Shown here: one piece after another, positions 1 to 8,082 of the stretch
Layout of the letters: each line of letters starts with the position of its first letter
How positions within the stretch are numbered: position 1 is the first letter of the stretch
NCBI GenBank assembly: GCA_934654815.1
Contig: CAKUGU010000014.1
Location: 1-47,259 of the forward strand
Reading direction: 5' to 3'
Source of the DNA: an uncultured Ellagibacter sp.
GTDB lineage: Bacteria > Actinomycetota > Coriobacteriia > Coriobacteriales > Eggerthellaceae
DNA: 47,259 nt
Program-made: the position numbers and the translations under genes
Notes under the pieces: model-generated
What the model was told of the DNA's origin: nothing
Databases searched by the model: none
Seen by the model: only the letters and a program-made list of their open reading frames with translations

Positions 1-35
1 TTTTGTTGCGCCTTCGGGCCCTGCGGGGGCCCTGG

Positions 36-66
36 GGGGGGCGGCCAGGGGCCGCCCCCCTTTTTT
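36..66 (+). terminator. Rho-independent terminator of an upstream gene
   Basis: A perfect 11-bp G/C stem (36-46 with 50-60) closes a 3-nt loop and is followed at once by six T residues. It would end a plus-strand gene lying left of the window. It also implies that the ornithine carbamoyltransferase gene downstream has its own promoter somewhere in 67-258, where I see no convincing -35/-10 pair. Confidence 0.85.
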
Positions 67-276
67 CTATTGCGTTATAGGGGCATCTTTCTCTTTGTAT
101 CTAGTTTTCTGGCTCGCGCGCGCTGCCAAAGCATCGCAGCTTTTATGCGAGTTCGTACGATGCGCCTTATCTCACACTGCTGACGTGGTATTTCGCAGGC
201 CTTTTACCGACGCCCTCCCTGTCCTCTGCTTTGCAGGAGTATCCTTAGTATCTCGTTCATGACGAAAGGATATGGC

Positions 277-1272
277 ATGCCTATTAGCTTAAGCGGTCGC
301 AATTACTTGAAACTGCTCGATTTCACTTCCGATGAGATCCGCTACCTCATTCGCCTCGCTAAAGAGTTCAAGGCGATGAAGCTTGCGGGCACGCCGCACA
401 AATACCTTGAAGGCAAGAACATCGTCCTTCTTTTCGAGAAGACTTCGACGCGTACGCGTTGCTCTTTCGAGGTCGCTGGCCATGATCTGGGACTCGGCGT
501 TACCTACCTCGATCCCGGCAGCTCGCAAATGGGCAAGAAGGAGTCCATCGAGGACACCGCACGGGTGCTCGGCCGTATGTTCGATGGCATCGAGTACCGC
601 GGTTACGGCCAGGAGATCGTCGAGACGCTCGCCGCGAACGCCGGTGTTCCCGTCTGGAACGGCCTCACCAATGAGTTCCATCCCACGCAGATGATCGCAG
701 ACATGCTCACGCTCGAGGAGAACTTCCCCGAGGGCATCAAGGGCAAGAAGCTCGTCTTCATGGGCGATGCGGAGAACAACGTCGCCAACTCCCTTATGGT
801 CGTATGCGCCAAACTGGGGCTCCATTTCGTCGCCTGCGGTCCTAAGGAGCGCATGCCTCATGCCGATCTCGTCGAGACGTGCTCGAAGCTCGCCGCGGAA
901 TCGGGCGGTTCCGTCACGCTTACGGCGGACGTTGAGGAAGCATGCACCGGTGCTGACGTCGTCTACACCGACATCTGGGTGTCGATGGGCGAGCCTGCCG
1001 AGCTTTGGGAGGAGCGCATCAAGCTTCTTTCCCCTTACCAGGTGAACCAACACGTCATCGACATGATGGCTCCAGACGGCATCTTCATGCATTGCCTTCC
1101 CGCCTTCCATGACACGAAGACGACGATTGGCGCCGAGATCGCCGAGAAGTTCGGCATCGAGGAGATGGAAGTGACCGACGAGGTCTTCCGTGGGCCGCGT
1201 TCGCGCGTTTTCGATGAGGCCGAGAATCGTATGCATTCCATCAAGGCCATCATCTATGCCACGTTGAAATAG
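277..1272 (+). CDS. Ornithine carbamoyltransferase
   Basis: This cytoplasmic enzyme interconverts ornithine plus carbamoyl phosphate with citrulline plus phosphate. It serves arginine synthesis (ArgF) or, in the reverse direction, the arginine deiminase pathway (ArcB). The 331-residue protein has the carbamoyl-phosphate motif STRTR at residues 57-61, the HPTQ segment (NEFHPTQMIADML), VWVSMG, and the ornithine-site motif HCLP at 272-275. Length is normal for the family. A start at 259 is open, but the ATG at 277 is preferred because GAAAGGA sits 6 nt ahead of it and homologues begin near this point. The gene lies between two terminators, so it appears monocistronic. Coriobacteria commonly ferment arginine, so ArcB is plausible, but no arcA or arcC is in view and the direction cannot be decided here. 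Confidence 0.95.
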   Translation: MPISLSGRNYLKLLDFTSDEIRYLIRLAKEFKAMKLAGTPHKYLEGKNIVLLFEKTSTRTRCSFEVAGHDLGLGVTYLDPGSSQMGKKESIEDTARVLGRMFDGIEYRGYGQEIVETLAANAGVPVWNGLTNEFHPTQMIADMLTLEENFPEGIKGKKLVFMGDAENNVANSLMVVCAKLGLHFVACGPKERMPHADLVETCSKLAAESGGSVTLTADVEEACTGADVVYTDIWVSMGEPAELWEERIKLLSPYQVNQHVIDMMAPDGIFMHCLPAFHDTKTTIGAEIAEKFGIEEMEVTDEVFRGPRSRVFDEAENRMHSIKAIIYATLK

Positions 1273-1290
1273 GCGGCTTGCTTCAACTGA

Positions 1291-1299
1291 TGGTAAAAT
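1291..1299 (+). promoter_or_regulatory. Extended -10 promoter element for argS
   Basis: TGGTAAAAT lies 48 nt ahead of the argS start and matches an extended -10 (TGnTAnAAT). No good -35 hexamer is present at normal spacing. The same TGGTAnAAT form recurs ahead of other genes in this window. It sits directly before the hairpin that ends the preceding gene, so the predicted start of transcription falls inside that hairpin. Confidence 0.5.
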
Positions 1300-1300
1300 G

Positions 1301-1327
1301 AGGGGCTGTGTTGAACAGCCCCTTTTT
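1301..1327 (+). terminator. Terminator after ornithine carbamoyltransferase
   Basis: AGGGGCTG (1301-1308) pairs perfectly with CAGCCCCT (1316-1323) around a 7-nt loop, and a run of five T follows. It separates the carbamoyltransferase gene from argS. Confidence 0.85.
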
Positions 1328-1346
1328 CGTGGGCTTGGATAATGTG

Positions 1347-3089
1347 ATGAAAGATACTGCTATGACTTTACGCGTAAGCTTGGAACAGGTTGTCGATGCG
1401 GCGATTCGCTCCGCTGTCGAGGATGGGACGATTTCCCTTGAGGAGGTGCCCTTTTCGGCGCTTGAGCGCCCGCGTGACGCGAGCAACGGTGATTGGGCCT
1501 CGACTGTCGCGCTACGGGTGGCCAAGGCGGCGCATATGAAGCCGCGCGATATCGCGCAGGCCGTCGTCGATCATCTTCCCGACAATCCGCTTATCGCTTC
1601 TACCGAGATCGCGGGGCCTGGCTTCATCAACATCCGTCTGACGAACGAAGCGCTCGAGAGCGTCGTCTCCGAGGTTCGCGAAAAGGGGCACGATTTCGGC
1701 CGCGGCACCGCCCCGGAAGGGTTCGGGCGCATCAACCTCGAGTATGTGTCGGCCAACCCGACCGGCCCCATGCATGTCGGCCATGGTCGTTGGGCCGCGC
1801 TCGGCGATGCGATGGCGCGCGTGCTTCGTCATGCCGGCTACGACGTGTCCGAGGAGTTCTATATCAACGACCACGGAACCCAGATGGACAACTTCGGGCG
1901 TTCTGTTTCCGCTCGCTACGAGCAGCTGTGCGGCCGCGACGTCCCGATGCCGGAGAACTGCTACGGCGGCAGCTACGTCGTCGACATCGCGCGCGAGATC
2001 CTCGACGCCGATGGCGAGAAATGGCTTGACGTGCCGGAGGAGGAGCGTGTCCATGCGTTCCGCGAGCGTTCCTACAAGGAAATGCTTGCGCACAACAAGC
2101 AGGTGCTGTCCGACTTCGGCACGACGTTCGACACGTGGTTCTCCGAGCGGACGCTCTACGAGAAGGGTGCAGACGGCAAGTCGGCGGTCGACCATGCGCT
2201 CGAGGCGATGGATGCGAAGGGCTACGTTTTTCAGAAGGACGGCGCGACCTGGTTCAGGTCGACTGCGTTTGGTGACGAGAAGGATCGCGTCCTTATCAAG
2301 GAGAACGGCGAATTCACCTACTTCTTAAGCGACGTCGCGTACCACTACAACAAGATCCAGCGCGGGTTCTCGCACCTCATCGACATCTGGGGCGCGGACC
2401 ATCATGGCTACGTGAAGCGCTGCCAGGCGATGCTCGCCGCATGGGGCTACGAGGGTGCGCTCGAGGTCGTGCTCGGCCAGCTCGTCAACTTGTTCCGCGA
2501 CGGGCATGCCGTCCGCATGTCGAAGCGCACGGGCGAGATGGTCACGTTCGAGGAGCTCATCGAAGAAGTCGGCGTCGACGCCACGCGCTACCTCATGCTC
2601 TCGCGCTCGTCCGACCAGCCGATTGACTTCGACATCGAAGTCGCGAAGAAGAAGGACGCGACGAACCCCGTCTATTACGTGCAGTACGCGCACGCGCGCA
2701 TCTGCTCGATCATCCGCAAGGCGGCAAGCGATTCCGACCGGCAGGCGCACGAGGCCGGCGAGCTGTCATTCGACGCGCTTGCGAAACGCGTCGTGGGCGA
2801 GGGTGTTGACCTCTCTCCGCTCGGCGAGGAATCCGAGCTCGCGCTCATGCGGAAGATGGGCGACTTCGCGGACATGATCGCCCAAGCCGCCGCGGATCGC
2901 GCGCCGTTCCGCTTGACGCATTACGCGCAGGACCTCGCTGCGCTCTTCCACCAGTTCTACACCAACTGCCACGTGCTCGATGACGACGAGGCCGTCCGCC
3001 GCGCGCGCTTGGCGCTGTGCGACGCGTCGCGCATCGTGCTAGCGCTGACGCTCTCGCTCTTGGGCGTGAGCGCGCCGGAGAAGATGTAG
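1347..3089 (+). CDS. argS: Arginyl-tRNA synthetase
   Basis: This class I aminoacyl-tRNA synthetase attaches arginine to tRNA-Arg in the cytoplasm. The 580-residue protein has the N-terminal additional domain (to about residue 110), the ATP-binding HIGH-type motif HVGH at 143-146, and a KMSKS-loop equivalent MSKRTG at 391-396. A helical DALR-type anticodon-binding domain ends in LTLSLLGVSAPEKM. The frame stays open to a TTG at 1308, but that codon lies inside the upstream terminator. The ATG at 1347 is preferred and the ATG at 1362 remains possible, since neither has a strong Shine-Dalgarno. It is followed by its own terminator. Confidence 0.96.
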   Translation: MKDTAMTLRVSLEQVVDAAIRSAVEDGTISLEEVPFSALERPRDASNGDWASTVALRVAKAAHMKPRDIAQAVVDHLPDNPLIASTEIAGPGFINIRLTNEALESVVSEVREKGHDFGRGTAPEGFGRINLEYVSANPTGPMHVGHGRWAALGDAMARVLRHAGYDVSEEFYINDHGTQMDNFGRSVSARYEQLCGRDVPMPENCYGGSYVVDIAREILDADGEKWLDVPEEERVHAFRERSYKEMLAHNKQVLSDFGTTFDTWFSERTLYEKGADGKSAVDHALEAMDAKGYVFQKDGATWFRSTAFGDEKDRVLIKENGEFTYFLSDVAYHYNKIQRGFSHLIDIWGADHHGYVKRCQAMLAAWGYEGALEVVLGQLVNLFRDGHAVRMSKRTGEMVTFEELIEEVGVDATRYLMLSRSSDQPIDFDIEVAKKKDATNPVYYVQYAHARICSIIRKAASDSDRQAHEAGELSFDALAKRVVGEGVDLSPLGEESELALMRKMGDFADMIAQAAADRAPFRLTHYAQDLAALFHQFYTNCHVLDDDEAVRRARLALCDASRIVLALTLSLLGVSAPEKM

Positions 3090-3111
3090 CGCGTATCCAC
3101 TTGCGCTTCCA

Positions 3112-3139
3112 AAGCCCTGCGCCTGCGCGCAGGGCTTTT
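3112..3139 (+). terminator. Terminator after argS
   Basis: An 11-bp perfect stem (3112-3122 with 3127-3137) closes a CTGC tetraloop and runs into TTTT, with a second T4 a few bases on. Confidence 0.85.
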
Positions 3140-3206
3140 CCTTTTGCGGCTCCTGTGTTCGCTCGATTCGATTCGGGATTGAGCGGAAGCGGGGAAGGAT
3201 GGTTCG

Positions 3207-3214
3207 GGTACAAT
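3207..3214 (+). promoter_or_regulatory. Possible -10 element for the antiporter gene
   Basis: GGTACAAT lies about 60 nt ahead of the antiporter start, downstream of the argS terminator. No -35 at 16-18 nt is convincing. The placement between terminator and gene is the main support. Confidence 0.4.
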
Positions 3215-3272
3215 GAAAGGATACGGAGACTGAAGATGCCCGTTTCGGGCGCCTTGGAAGGAGAGTCTATCG

Positions 3273-5336
3273 GTGCAAGCCCTCACCCTTGTCATGCTGC
3301 TGCTCGCGGCCGTCCTCATCTCTTCGGTCATTGATCAGATCGTGCCGAAGGTGTCGCTGCCGCTTGTTCAGATCGGGTTGGGGCTTCTCATTGCGGTGTT
3401 CGCGTCTTCCCAGATCAAAGTCACGCTCGACCCGGAGCTCTTCCTTGTCCTCTTCATCGCGCCGCTTCTTTACGACGAGGCGAAATCAGCCGACAAGGCG
3501 GCGCTTTGGCACCATAAGCGCCCGGTGCTCTCGCTCGCGATCGGGCTTGTGGTCGCGACGACGCTCATCATCGGGTTCGCCGTCCATGCCGTCATCCCCT
3601 CGATCGGGCTTGCCGCCGCATTCGCACTCGGCGCGGCACTCGGGCCGACCGACGCCGTCGCCGTGACGTCGCTCGCCAAACAGGTCGACATCCCCGAACG
3701 GCAGGGGAGCATCCTCAAAGGCGAGTTGCTCCTCAACGACGCGAGCGGCATCGTGTCGTTCCAGTTCGCCATTGCTGCGGCGGTGACAGGATCGTTTTCC
3801 CTGCTCAGCGCGACACAGAATTTCCTCGTCGAGTTCTTCGGGGGCATCGCGGTCGGCGCGGTGCTCGCGTATCTGGGCAAGCTCATCGTGAACAAGGCGC
3901 GCGCTCTCGGCGTTGAGAACACGACGTTCCACGTGCTGTTCGAGGTGTTGACGCCCCTGCTCGTGTACTCGATCGCCGACGCCGTGCATGTGAGCGGCAT
4001 CATCTCGGTCGTGACGGCGGGACTCATCAACGTCATCTCGCCCCGCGCCATCGGACCGTCGATTTCGCGGATGAACATCGTCTCGTCGAGCGTGTGGCGC
4101 GTGCTGACGTTCGCGCTGAACGGTTTCGTTTTCGTGCTCCTGGGAACGCAGCTGCCTCAAGCCATGGTGCACACCTGGGACGACGTGACCATCGGGAACG
4201 CGGCACTCATCGGCTACGTCGTCGGGCTGACGCTGCTTCTGTACCTCGTGCGCTTCATCTGGGTGTTTGCGAGCGATTGCTTGTACCTGCGGCGCCGCGG
4301 CAAGAAGCACAACACGAAGTACCCGATCGACGTGCGAAAGAGCCTCATCACCACGCTCTGCGGCGCGAAGGGCACGATCACGCTGTCGATCCTGTTCACG
4401 ATCCCGTACTACATCGACGGCGCGCGCTTCCCGCAGCGCGACCTCATCATCTTCCTCGCGTGCGGCGTCATCGTGTGCACGCTGCTCGTGGCGACATTCG
4501 TTGTGCCCCTCATCGCGCCGAAGCGCGAGAAAGAGAGCGTGCAGGTCGCGCGTGAGCGCGAGGCGGAGTTGAAGGTCGAGATACTGCGCAACGTCGTCGA
4601 GGAGCTTACGGCGCGTCAGACCGACGAGACGCGCCGGGCGACGCGCACGGTCGTGCGCTCGTACAACGACCGCATCGACCGCATCAAGGAGGCGCACGGG
4701 TTCGACGAGGACGACGACGAGTACGCCAAAGAGCTGCGCCTGCGCGCCATCAAATGGGAACGCGAGTACGTGAAGAAGCTCGCGCAGCACGACGACGTCG
4801 ACGGCGAACAGGCGCTGAAGTACCTCAAGCGCCTGAAGAACATCGAGGAGCTGCGCAAGCACAGCTCCGGCAGGTGGTCGGTTCAGAACCTCTACCTCAT
4901 GGCGCGCACGTTTCTGCGCCGCGTGAAGAACGCGACGATCCGCCGGGTCTCGGCGATGTCGTCTTCGGGGATCTCGGCGGCCGACGAAGTGGCGGAGATG
5001 CGCAAGATCCAGCTCATGGCGGGCGAGCACGTCGTCGCGAAGCTCGATGAGATGCTCTCGAACCCTGATTGCGATATCCCGACCGAGCGCGTGAGCTCGC
5101 TGCTCGTCGAGTACCAGCGAAGCGTCGCCATGCTGTCGTCGGGCACCGAGACGCCGTCGGCCACTGCTATCATGCGCGCAAGCGACAAGGCCGAGGACGT
5201 CAAACGGCTCGGGCTCATGCTCGAATTGGAGCAGATCCAGTCGTTCTACGAAGACGGGAAGCTCACGCGCACGGCGGCGAAGCGCATGAGGGATTCGACG
5301 CAGCTCATGCTTATGGACGTCGACGACAACGTCTAG
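3273..5336 (+). CDS. CPA1-family monovalent cation/proton antiporter
   Basis: This integral membrane antiporter exchanges Na+ or K+ for protons and supports pH and salt homeostasis. Residues 1 to about 415 hold roughly 12 hydrophobic helices with two CPA1 hallmarks: GPTDAVAV near residue 124 and ELLLNDASGIVSF, whose Asn-Asp pair is at about 155-156. Residues about 416-687 form a long charged, helical cytoplasmic tail, much longer than in minimal NhaP proteins and probably regulatory. The start is GTG with GGAAGGAGAG 8 nt ahead. It stands alone between a terminator and a convergent gene. Ion specificity cannot be read from sequence. Confidence 0.9.
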   Translation: MQALTLVMLLLAAVLISSVIDQIVPKVSLPLVQIGLGLLIAVFASSQIKVTLDPELFLVLFIAPLLYDEAKSADKAALWHHKRPVLSLAIGLVVATTLIIGFAVHAVIPSIGLAAAFALGAALGPTDAVAVTSLAKQVDIPERQGSILKGELLLNDASGIVSFQFAIAAAVTGSFSLLSATQNFLVEFFGGIAVGAVLAYLGKLIVNKARALGVENTTFHVLFEVLTPLLVYSIADAVHVSGIISVVTAGLINVISPRAIGPSISRMNIVSSSVWRVLTFALNGFVFVLLGTQLPQAMVHTWDDVTIGNAALIGYVVGLTLLLYLVRFIWVFASDCLYLRRRGKKHNTKYPIDVRKSLITTLCGAKGTITLSILFTIPYYIDGARFPQRDLIIFLACGVIVCTLLVATFVVPLIAPKREKESVQVAREREAELKVEILRNVVEELTARQTDETRRATRTVVRSYNDRIDRIKEAHGFDEDDDEYAKELRLRAIKWEREYVKKLAQHDDVDGEQALKYLKRLKNIEELRKHSSGRWSVQNLYLMARTFLRRVKNATIRRVSAMSSSGISAADEVAEMRKIQLMAGEHVVAKLDEMLSNPDCDIPTERVSSLLVEYQRSVAMLSSGTETPSATAIMRASDKAEDVKRLGLMLELEQIQSFYEDGKLTRTAAKRMRDSTQLMLMDVDDNV

Positions 5337-5362
5337 CCTTCGCTTCTCCGCCGTGCGGGCGC

Positions 5363-6214
5363 TTATTGGTTGCGCGCCGAGATCATGGTCATCTGGAGCG
5401 CGCCGCCGAAGATCTTGCCCCCGCCGTTCTTGCAGGCGAACTTCGCGGCTTCCACATCGGCGACGACGCTTCCGGCGAGCGTTTCCACACCCCATTCGAA
5501 CAGATACGGCGTCATGACGACGCTTGGGCCGACCATGCATACCGTGGCGTTCTTTGCCAGGTTGAGCAGGCGCGGGGCCGTCTTGTTGATGAGGGTCACG
5601 CCGGTGATGAAAGCGTAGTCGGCCTGCGGCATGACGTACTCGCAGGCGGGGTCGGGCGTGTCCCACTCGTCGCGGCAGGAACGTTCGAGCACGGTGAGCT
5701 TGGCGTACTCGGCGATGTTCTCGACGTGGGGGAAGTGCCCGACCACGACGACGCGCGCGTCGCCGCAGGCCCGTTCGATGCGAGGACGGTACGTTTCGAA
5801 GGCGTCCTTCTGCGACGAGCCGCCGCGTTCCCCGACCTCGGTGTCGTCGGCGGTGTCGTAGGTGGCGCCGAGCGGGTCGAGCAGCTCCTTTCGCGCATAC
5901 CAGGCGTTCAAAGCCGCGATGCCGAGGGTCGCCTCCTCGAAGCACCACGATTTGGCGAGCTCGGCGACCTCGCGCAGGGGCTTCCCGCGCAGATCGTCCT
6001 TGTGGGTTCGCTTTGCCCCGTTGCGCGTCGTGAACGCCACGCCGCATCCGCAGTCGGCCTCGACGTAGGACCAGTGGATGCCGAGGCAGTAGTCGCGGAC
6101 GTACACGTCGTCGGGGATCTGCCCGATCAGGTGGTTGTAGAGCCTCCACGGCGATTCACTGCCGCCGTCGGTTCCGGGAAAGCAGATGGTGGGAGACGAT
6201 GCCTTTGCGTTCAT
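5363..6214 (-). CDS. DUF4213/DUF364 family Rossmann-like protein
   Basis: The 283-residue soluble protein has an N-terminal DUF4213-type segment (about residues 15-100, containing GIHWSYVEA and a Cys-Gly-Cys-Gly pair). The C-terminal DUF364 domain carries the conserved runs VVVVGHFPHVENIAEY, LERSCRDEWDTPDPACEY and ITGVTLINKTAPRLLNLA. The family has been discussed as a heavy-metal chelation or metal-homeostasis protein, but its activity is not established. The ATG at 6214 is chosen over an open upstream extension because AAAGGA lies 7 nt before it. It converges on the antiporter gene and has no metabolic neighbours that reveal a role. Confidence 0.82.
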   Translation of the reverse strand: MNAKASSPTICFPGTDGGSESPWRLYNHLIGQIPDDVYVRDYCLGIHWSYVEADCGCGVAFTTRNGAKRTHKDDLRGKPLREVAELAKSWCFEEATLGIAALNAWYARKELLDPLGATYDTADDTEVGERGGSSQKDAFETYRPRIERACGDARVVVVGHFPHVENIAEYAKLTVLERSCRDEWDTPDPACEYVMPQADYAFITGVTLINKTAPRLLNLAKNATVCMVGPSVVMTPYLFEWGVETLAGSVVADVEAAKFACKNGGGKIFGGALQMTMISARNQ

Positions 6215-6362
6215 GGGCGTTCCTTTCGCGCGTGTCGGGTAGGTGTGGGAAAATCTCCTCAGGTCAGTATAGTAGGTGCGCCGCGCTTCGCAAGATACTC
6301 GCATTTTGTCGAGCAGCTCGATTCGTCGATTTGATGCGCGACGTGCGGCGCGCGGGGCGCTT

Positions 6363-6371
6363 TGGTACAAT
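6363..6371 (+). promoter_or_regulatory. Extended -10 promoter element
   Basis: TGGTACAAT lies 47 nt ahead of the YhcH-family gene. It matches the extended -10 pattern seen repeatedly in this window, and no clear -35 is visible. Confidence 0.5.
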
Positions 6372-6417
6372 ATCAGGTCGTTTACTGATGAATCCTCGAA
6401 GGGAAGATGAAACCGAA

Positions 6418-6876
6418 ATGCTCGTATCGAAGATCGAATTCGCCGAATCGAACGACTATCTGTCGGAACGCATGAAGAAGGCGTATGCCTTCCTGCGTGA
6501 CACCGACCTCACGGCGCTTTCGTGCGGCCGTCACGACATCGACGGCGACGACGTGTACGCGAACGTCATGGAATACGACACGGTTCCCGCTTCCGAGAAG
6601 AAGCTCGAGGCGCACAAGCGCTACTACGACGTGCAGTGCGTCGCGTCTGGTTTCGAGCGAGTCGAAGTCGCGGCGCTCGAAGGGCTTGAGGTGGCGACCG
6701 AGTACGACGAGGCGGACGATTTCGCGCTGTACGAAACGCCCGAGACCGTGACCTCCGTCGTGCTCCATGCGGGCGAGATCGCCGTTCTGCCTCGCGAAGA
6801 CGCGCACAAGCCCGGTTGCCAGGCGGCGGGCGAACCCGTGCACGTGAAGAAAGTCGTGGTCAAGGTTCGCGCGTAG
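6418..6876 (+). CDS. YhcH/YjgK/YiaL (DUF386) family protein
   Basis: This 152-residue cytoplasmic protein belongs to the cupin-like DUF386 family, which includes EbgC and YiaL. Family members are linked to sugar and sialic-acid metabolism, but the reaction is mostly undefined. Supporting segments are the central LEAHKRYYDVQCVASG (the typical ExHxxxxDIQ-like block), a downstream region of alternating beta strands, and the C-terminal VLPREDAHKPGCQ followed by VKKVVVKV, which matches the family signature FFPxDxHxPG. A start at 6388 is also open. 6418 is chosen because a purine-rich GAAGGGAAG precedes it, though the spacing is long. It lies upstream of smpB and shows no sugar genes nearby. Confidence 0.85.
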   Translation: MLVSKIEFAESNDYLSERMKKAYAFLRDTDLTALSCGRHDIDGDDVYANVMEYDTVPASEKKLEAHKRYYDVQCVASGFERVEVAALEGLEVATEYDEADDFALYETPETVTSVVLHAGEIAVLPREDAHKPGCQAAGEPVHVKKVVVKVRA

Positions 6877-6983
6877 TTCCTTATCGCGCGCTGCGTTGCG
6901 GCTGCTGGGAGGGAAGTACGTGGGTATCAAGCGGGAAGGGGCTTCGTCCCTGCCTCCGCTTGCGAGTGATTGGTTTGGTTCCT

Positions 6984-7448
6984 ATGAAACGAGAAGAGAA
7001 GACGATCGCGAAGAATCGTCGCGCGTTCCACGAATACGAGGTCGTCGAGACCTTCGAGGCCGGCGTGGAACTCTCCGGCACTGAGGTGCGCTCGCTTCGC
7101 GAGAACAACTGCCAGCTCACCGACTGCTTCGCTTTGGTGCGCGACGGGGAAGTCTGGATGCATAACGTGCATATCACGCCGTTTTCCCACGGCAACATCT
7201 ACAACCCCGACCCCGACCGCAAGCGCAAGCTGCTGCTCCACAAGAAGCAGATTCGCTATCTGCAGGAAAAGACGCGCGAGAAGGGCATGGCGCTCGTTCC
7301 TTTGAAGATGTACTTCAAGGAGAACGGCCTTGTGAAAGTGGAGCTCGCGATCTGCCGCGGCAAGAAGCTCTACGATAAGCGCGCGAGCATGAAGGAACGC
7401 GATACCAAACGCGAGATCGACCGTGCGCTGAAGTCGCGCTCCCGCTAA
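6984..7448 (+). CDS. smpB: SsrA-binding protein SmpB
   Basis: SmpB binds tmRNA and delivers it to stalled ribosomes for trans-translation. The 154-residue protein begins with the typical AKNRRAFHEYEVVETFEAG segment, then ELSGTEVRSLRE. ITPFSHGNIYNPDPDR follows in the OB-fold core, and the basic tail KRASMKERDTKREIDRALKS inserts into the mRNA channel. The ATG at 6984 matches family starts, although its Shine-Dalgarno is weak. Its RNA partner ssrA lies about 3 kb downstream on the opposite strand. The frame upstream of 6984 is open but unlike SmpB and is rejected. Confidence 0.97.
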   Translation: MKREEKTIAKNRRAFHEYEVVETFEAGVELSGTEVRSLRENNCQLTDCFALVRDGEVWMHNVHITPFSHGNIYNPDPDRKRKLLLHKKQIRYLQEKTREKGMALVPLKMYFKENGLVKVELAICRGKKLYDKRASMKERDTKREIDRALKSRSR

Positions 7449-7473
7449 CGTTTCGCAAGTGAAAGGACACGCA

Positions 7474-8001
7474 ATGGCCGAGGAAGAGCTTCTCGAGAAC
7501 GACGATGCTGCGCGCGCGGTGCGCGAGGCGGACGACAACGCGTGCGCAGACGAGGACGCGCCGCGCGATGACGTTTCGGATGCCGAGGATGCGGAAGATC
7601 CGGACGCTGACGGTGCCGACGGCGAGGGAACCGAGGAATCCGACGGTGCCGACGAAAGCTCCGACGACGGCTACGAAGAGGTGGAACTCGAATTCGACGA
7701 GGACGACATCGAGGCCTACATCGTCGATGAAGACGACAACGAGATCGGCTTCATCATGCTCGACGAGGACGGCAACGAGGTGGAGTACTACTACACCGAC
7801 GACGATGACGTCGACGAGGACGAAGACGAAGACAACCCTTACGATCTGGGCATCACGCGCGAAGGGGTTGCCGAGGCGACGAGCGACATGAACGACATCT
7901 ACCGCGACGGGATCGTCATCGCCCGCGAGCTCAAGGATGCCCTAAGCGACATCCAGGACGCGCTCGACTTTTCCGACGTTCTCCCGAAGAAGAAAAAGTA
8001 G
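7474..8001 (+). CDS. Highly acidic protein of unknown function
   Basis: I do not recognise this 175-residue protein. Roughly residues 1-130 are dominated by Asp and Glu with Ala, Gly and Ser, ending in the run DDDDVDEDEDEDN. The C-terminal 45 residues look like an amphipathic helix (SDMNDIYRDGIVIARELKDALSDIQDALD) and end in KKKK. Embedded short beta-like segments (EIGFIMLDEDGNEVEYYY) suggest a small folded core. No signal peptide or membrane segment is seen. GAAAGGA sits 6 nt before the ATG. It follows smpB by 25 nt and may be cotranscribed with it. Roles such as a nucleic-acid mimic, polymerase-delta-like factor or chaperone tail are only guesses. Confidence 0.75.
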   Translation: MAEEELLENDDAARAVREADDNACADEDAPRDDVSDAEDAEDPDADGADGEGTEESDGADESSDDGYEEVELEFDEDDIEAYIVDEDDNEIGFIMLDEDGNEVEYYYTDDDDVDEDEDEDNPYDLGITREGVAEATSDMNDIYRDGIVIARELKDALSDIQDALDFSDVLPKKKK

Positions 8002-8028
8002 AGAGGCGGCAAAAGCCGCATGAGAAAC

Positions 8029-8067
8029 GAAACGGCCGGCCGGAACTATGTTCCGACCGGCCGTTTC
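8029..8067. terminator. Bidirectional hairpin between convergent genes
   Basis: An 18-bp inverted repeat with one mismatch (8029-8046 with 8050-8067) around a 3-nt loop lies between two convergent genes. T-richness follows on both strands (GTTTC outward), consistent with shared termination. Confidence 0.75.
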
Positions 8068-8082
8068 TCGTGCTTGAAGGGT

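Noticed and set aside
1308..1346. TTG start giving ArgS 13 extra residues
   Set aside because: The codon lies inside the terminator hairpin of the preceding gene and the extension has no counterpart in ArgS.
3486..6149. An 887-codon minus-strand frame spanning the antiporter and DUF364 gene
   Set aside because: It is out of frame with the DUF364 gene and antisense to the antiporter. Both of those carry clear family motifs.
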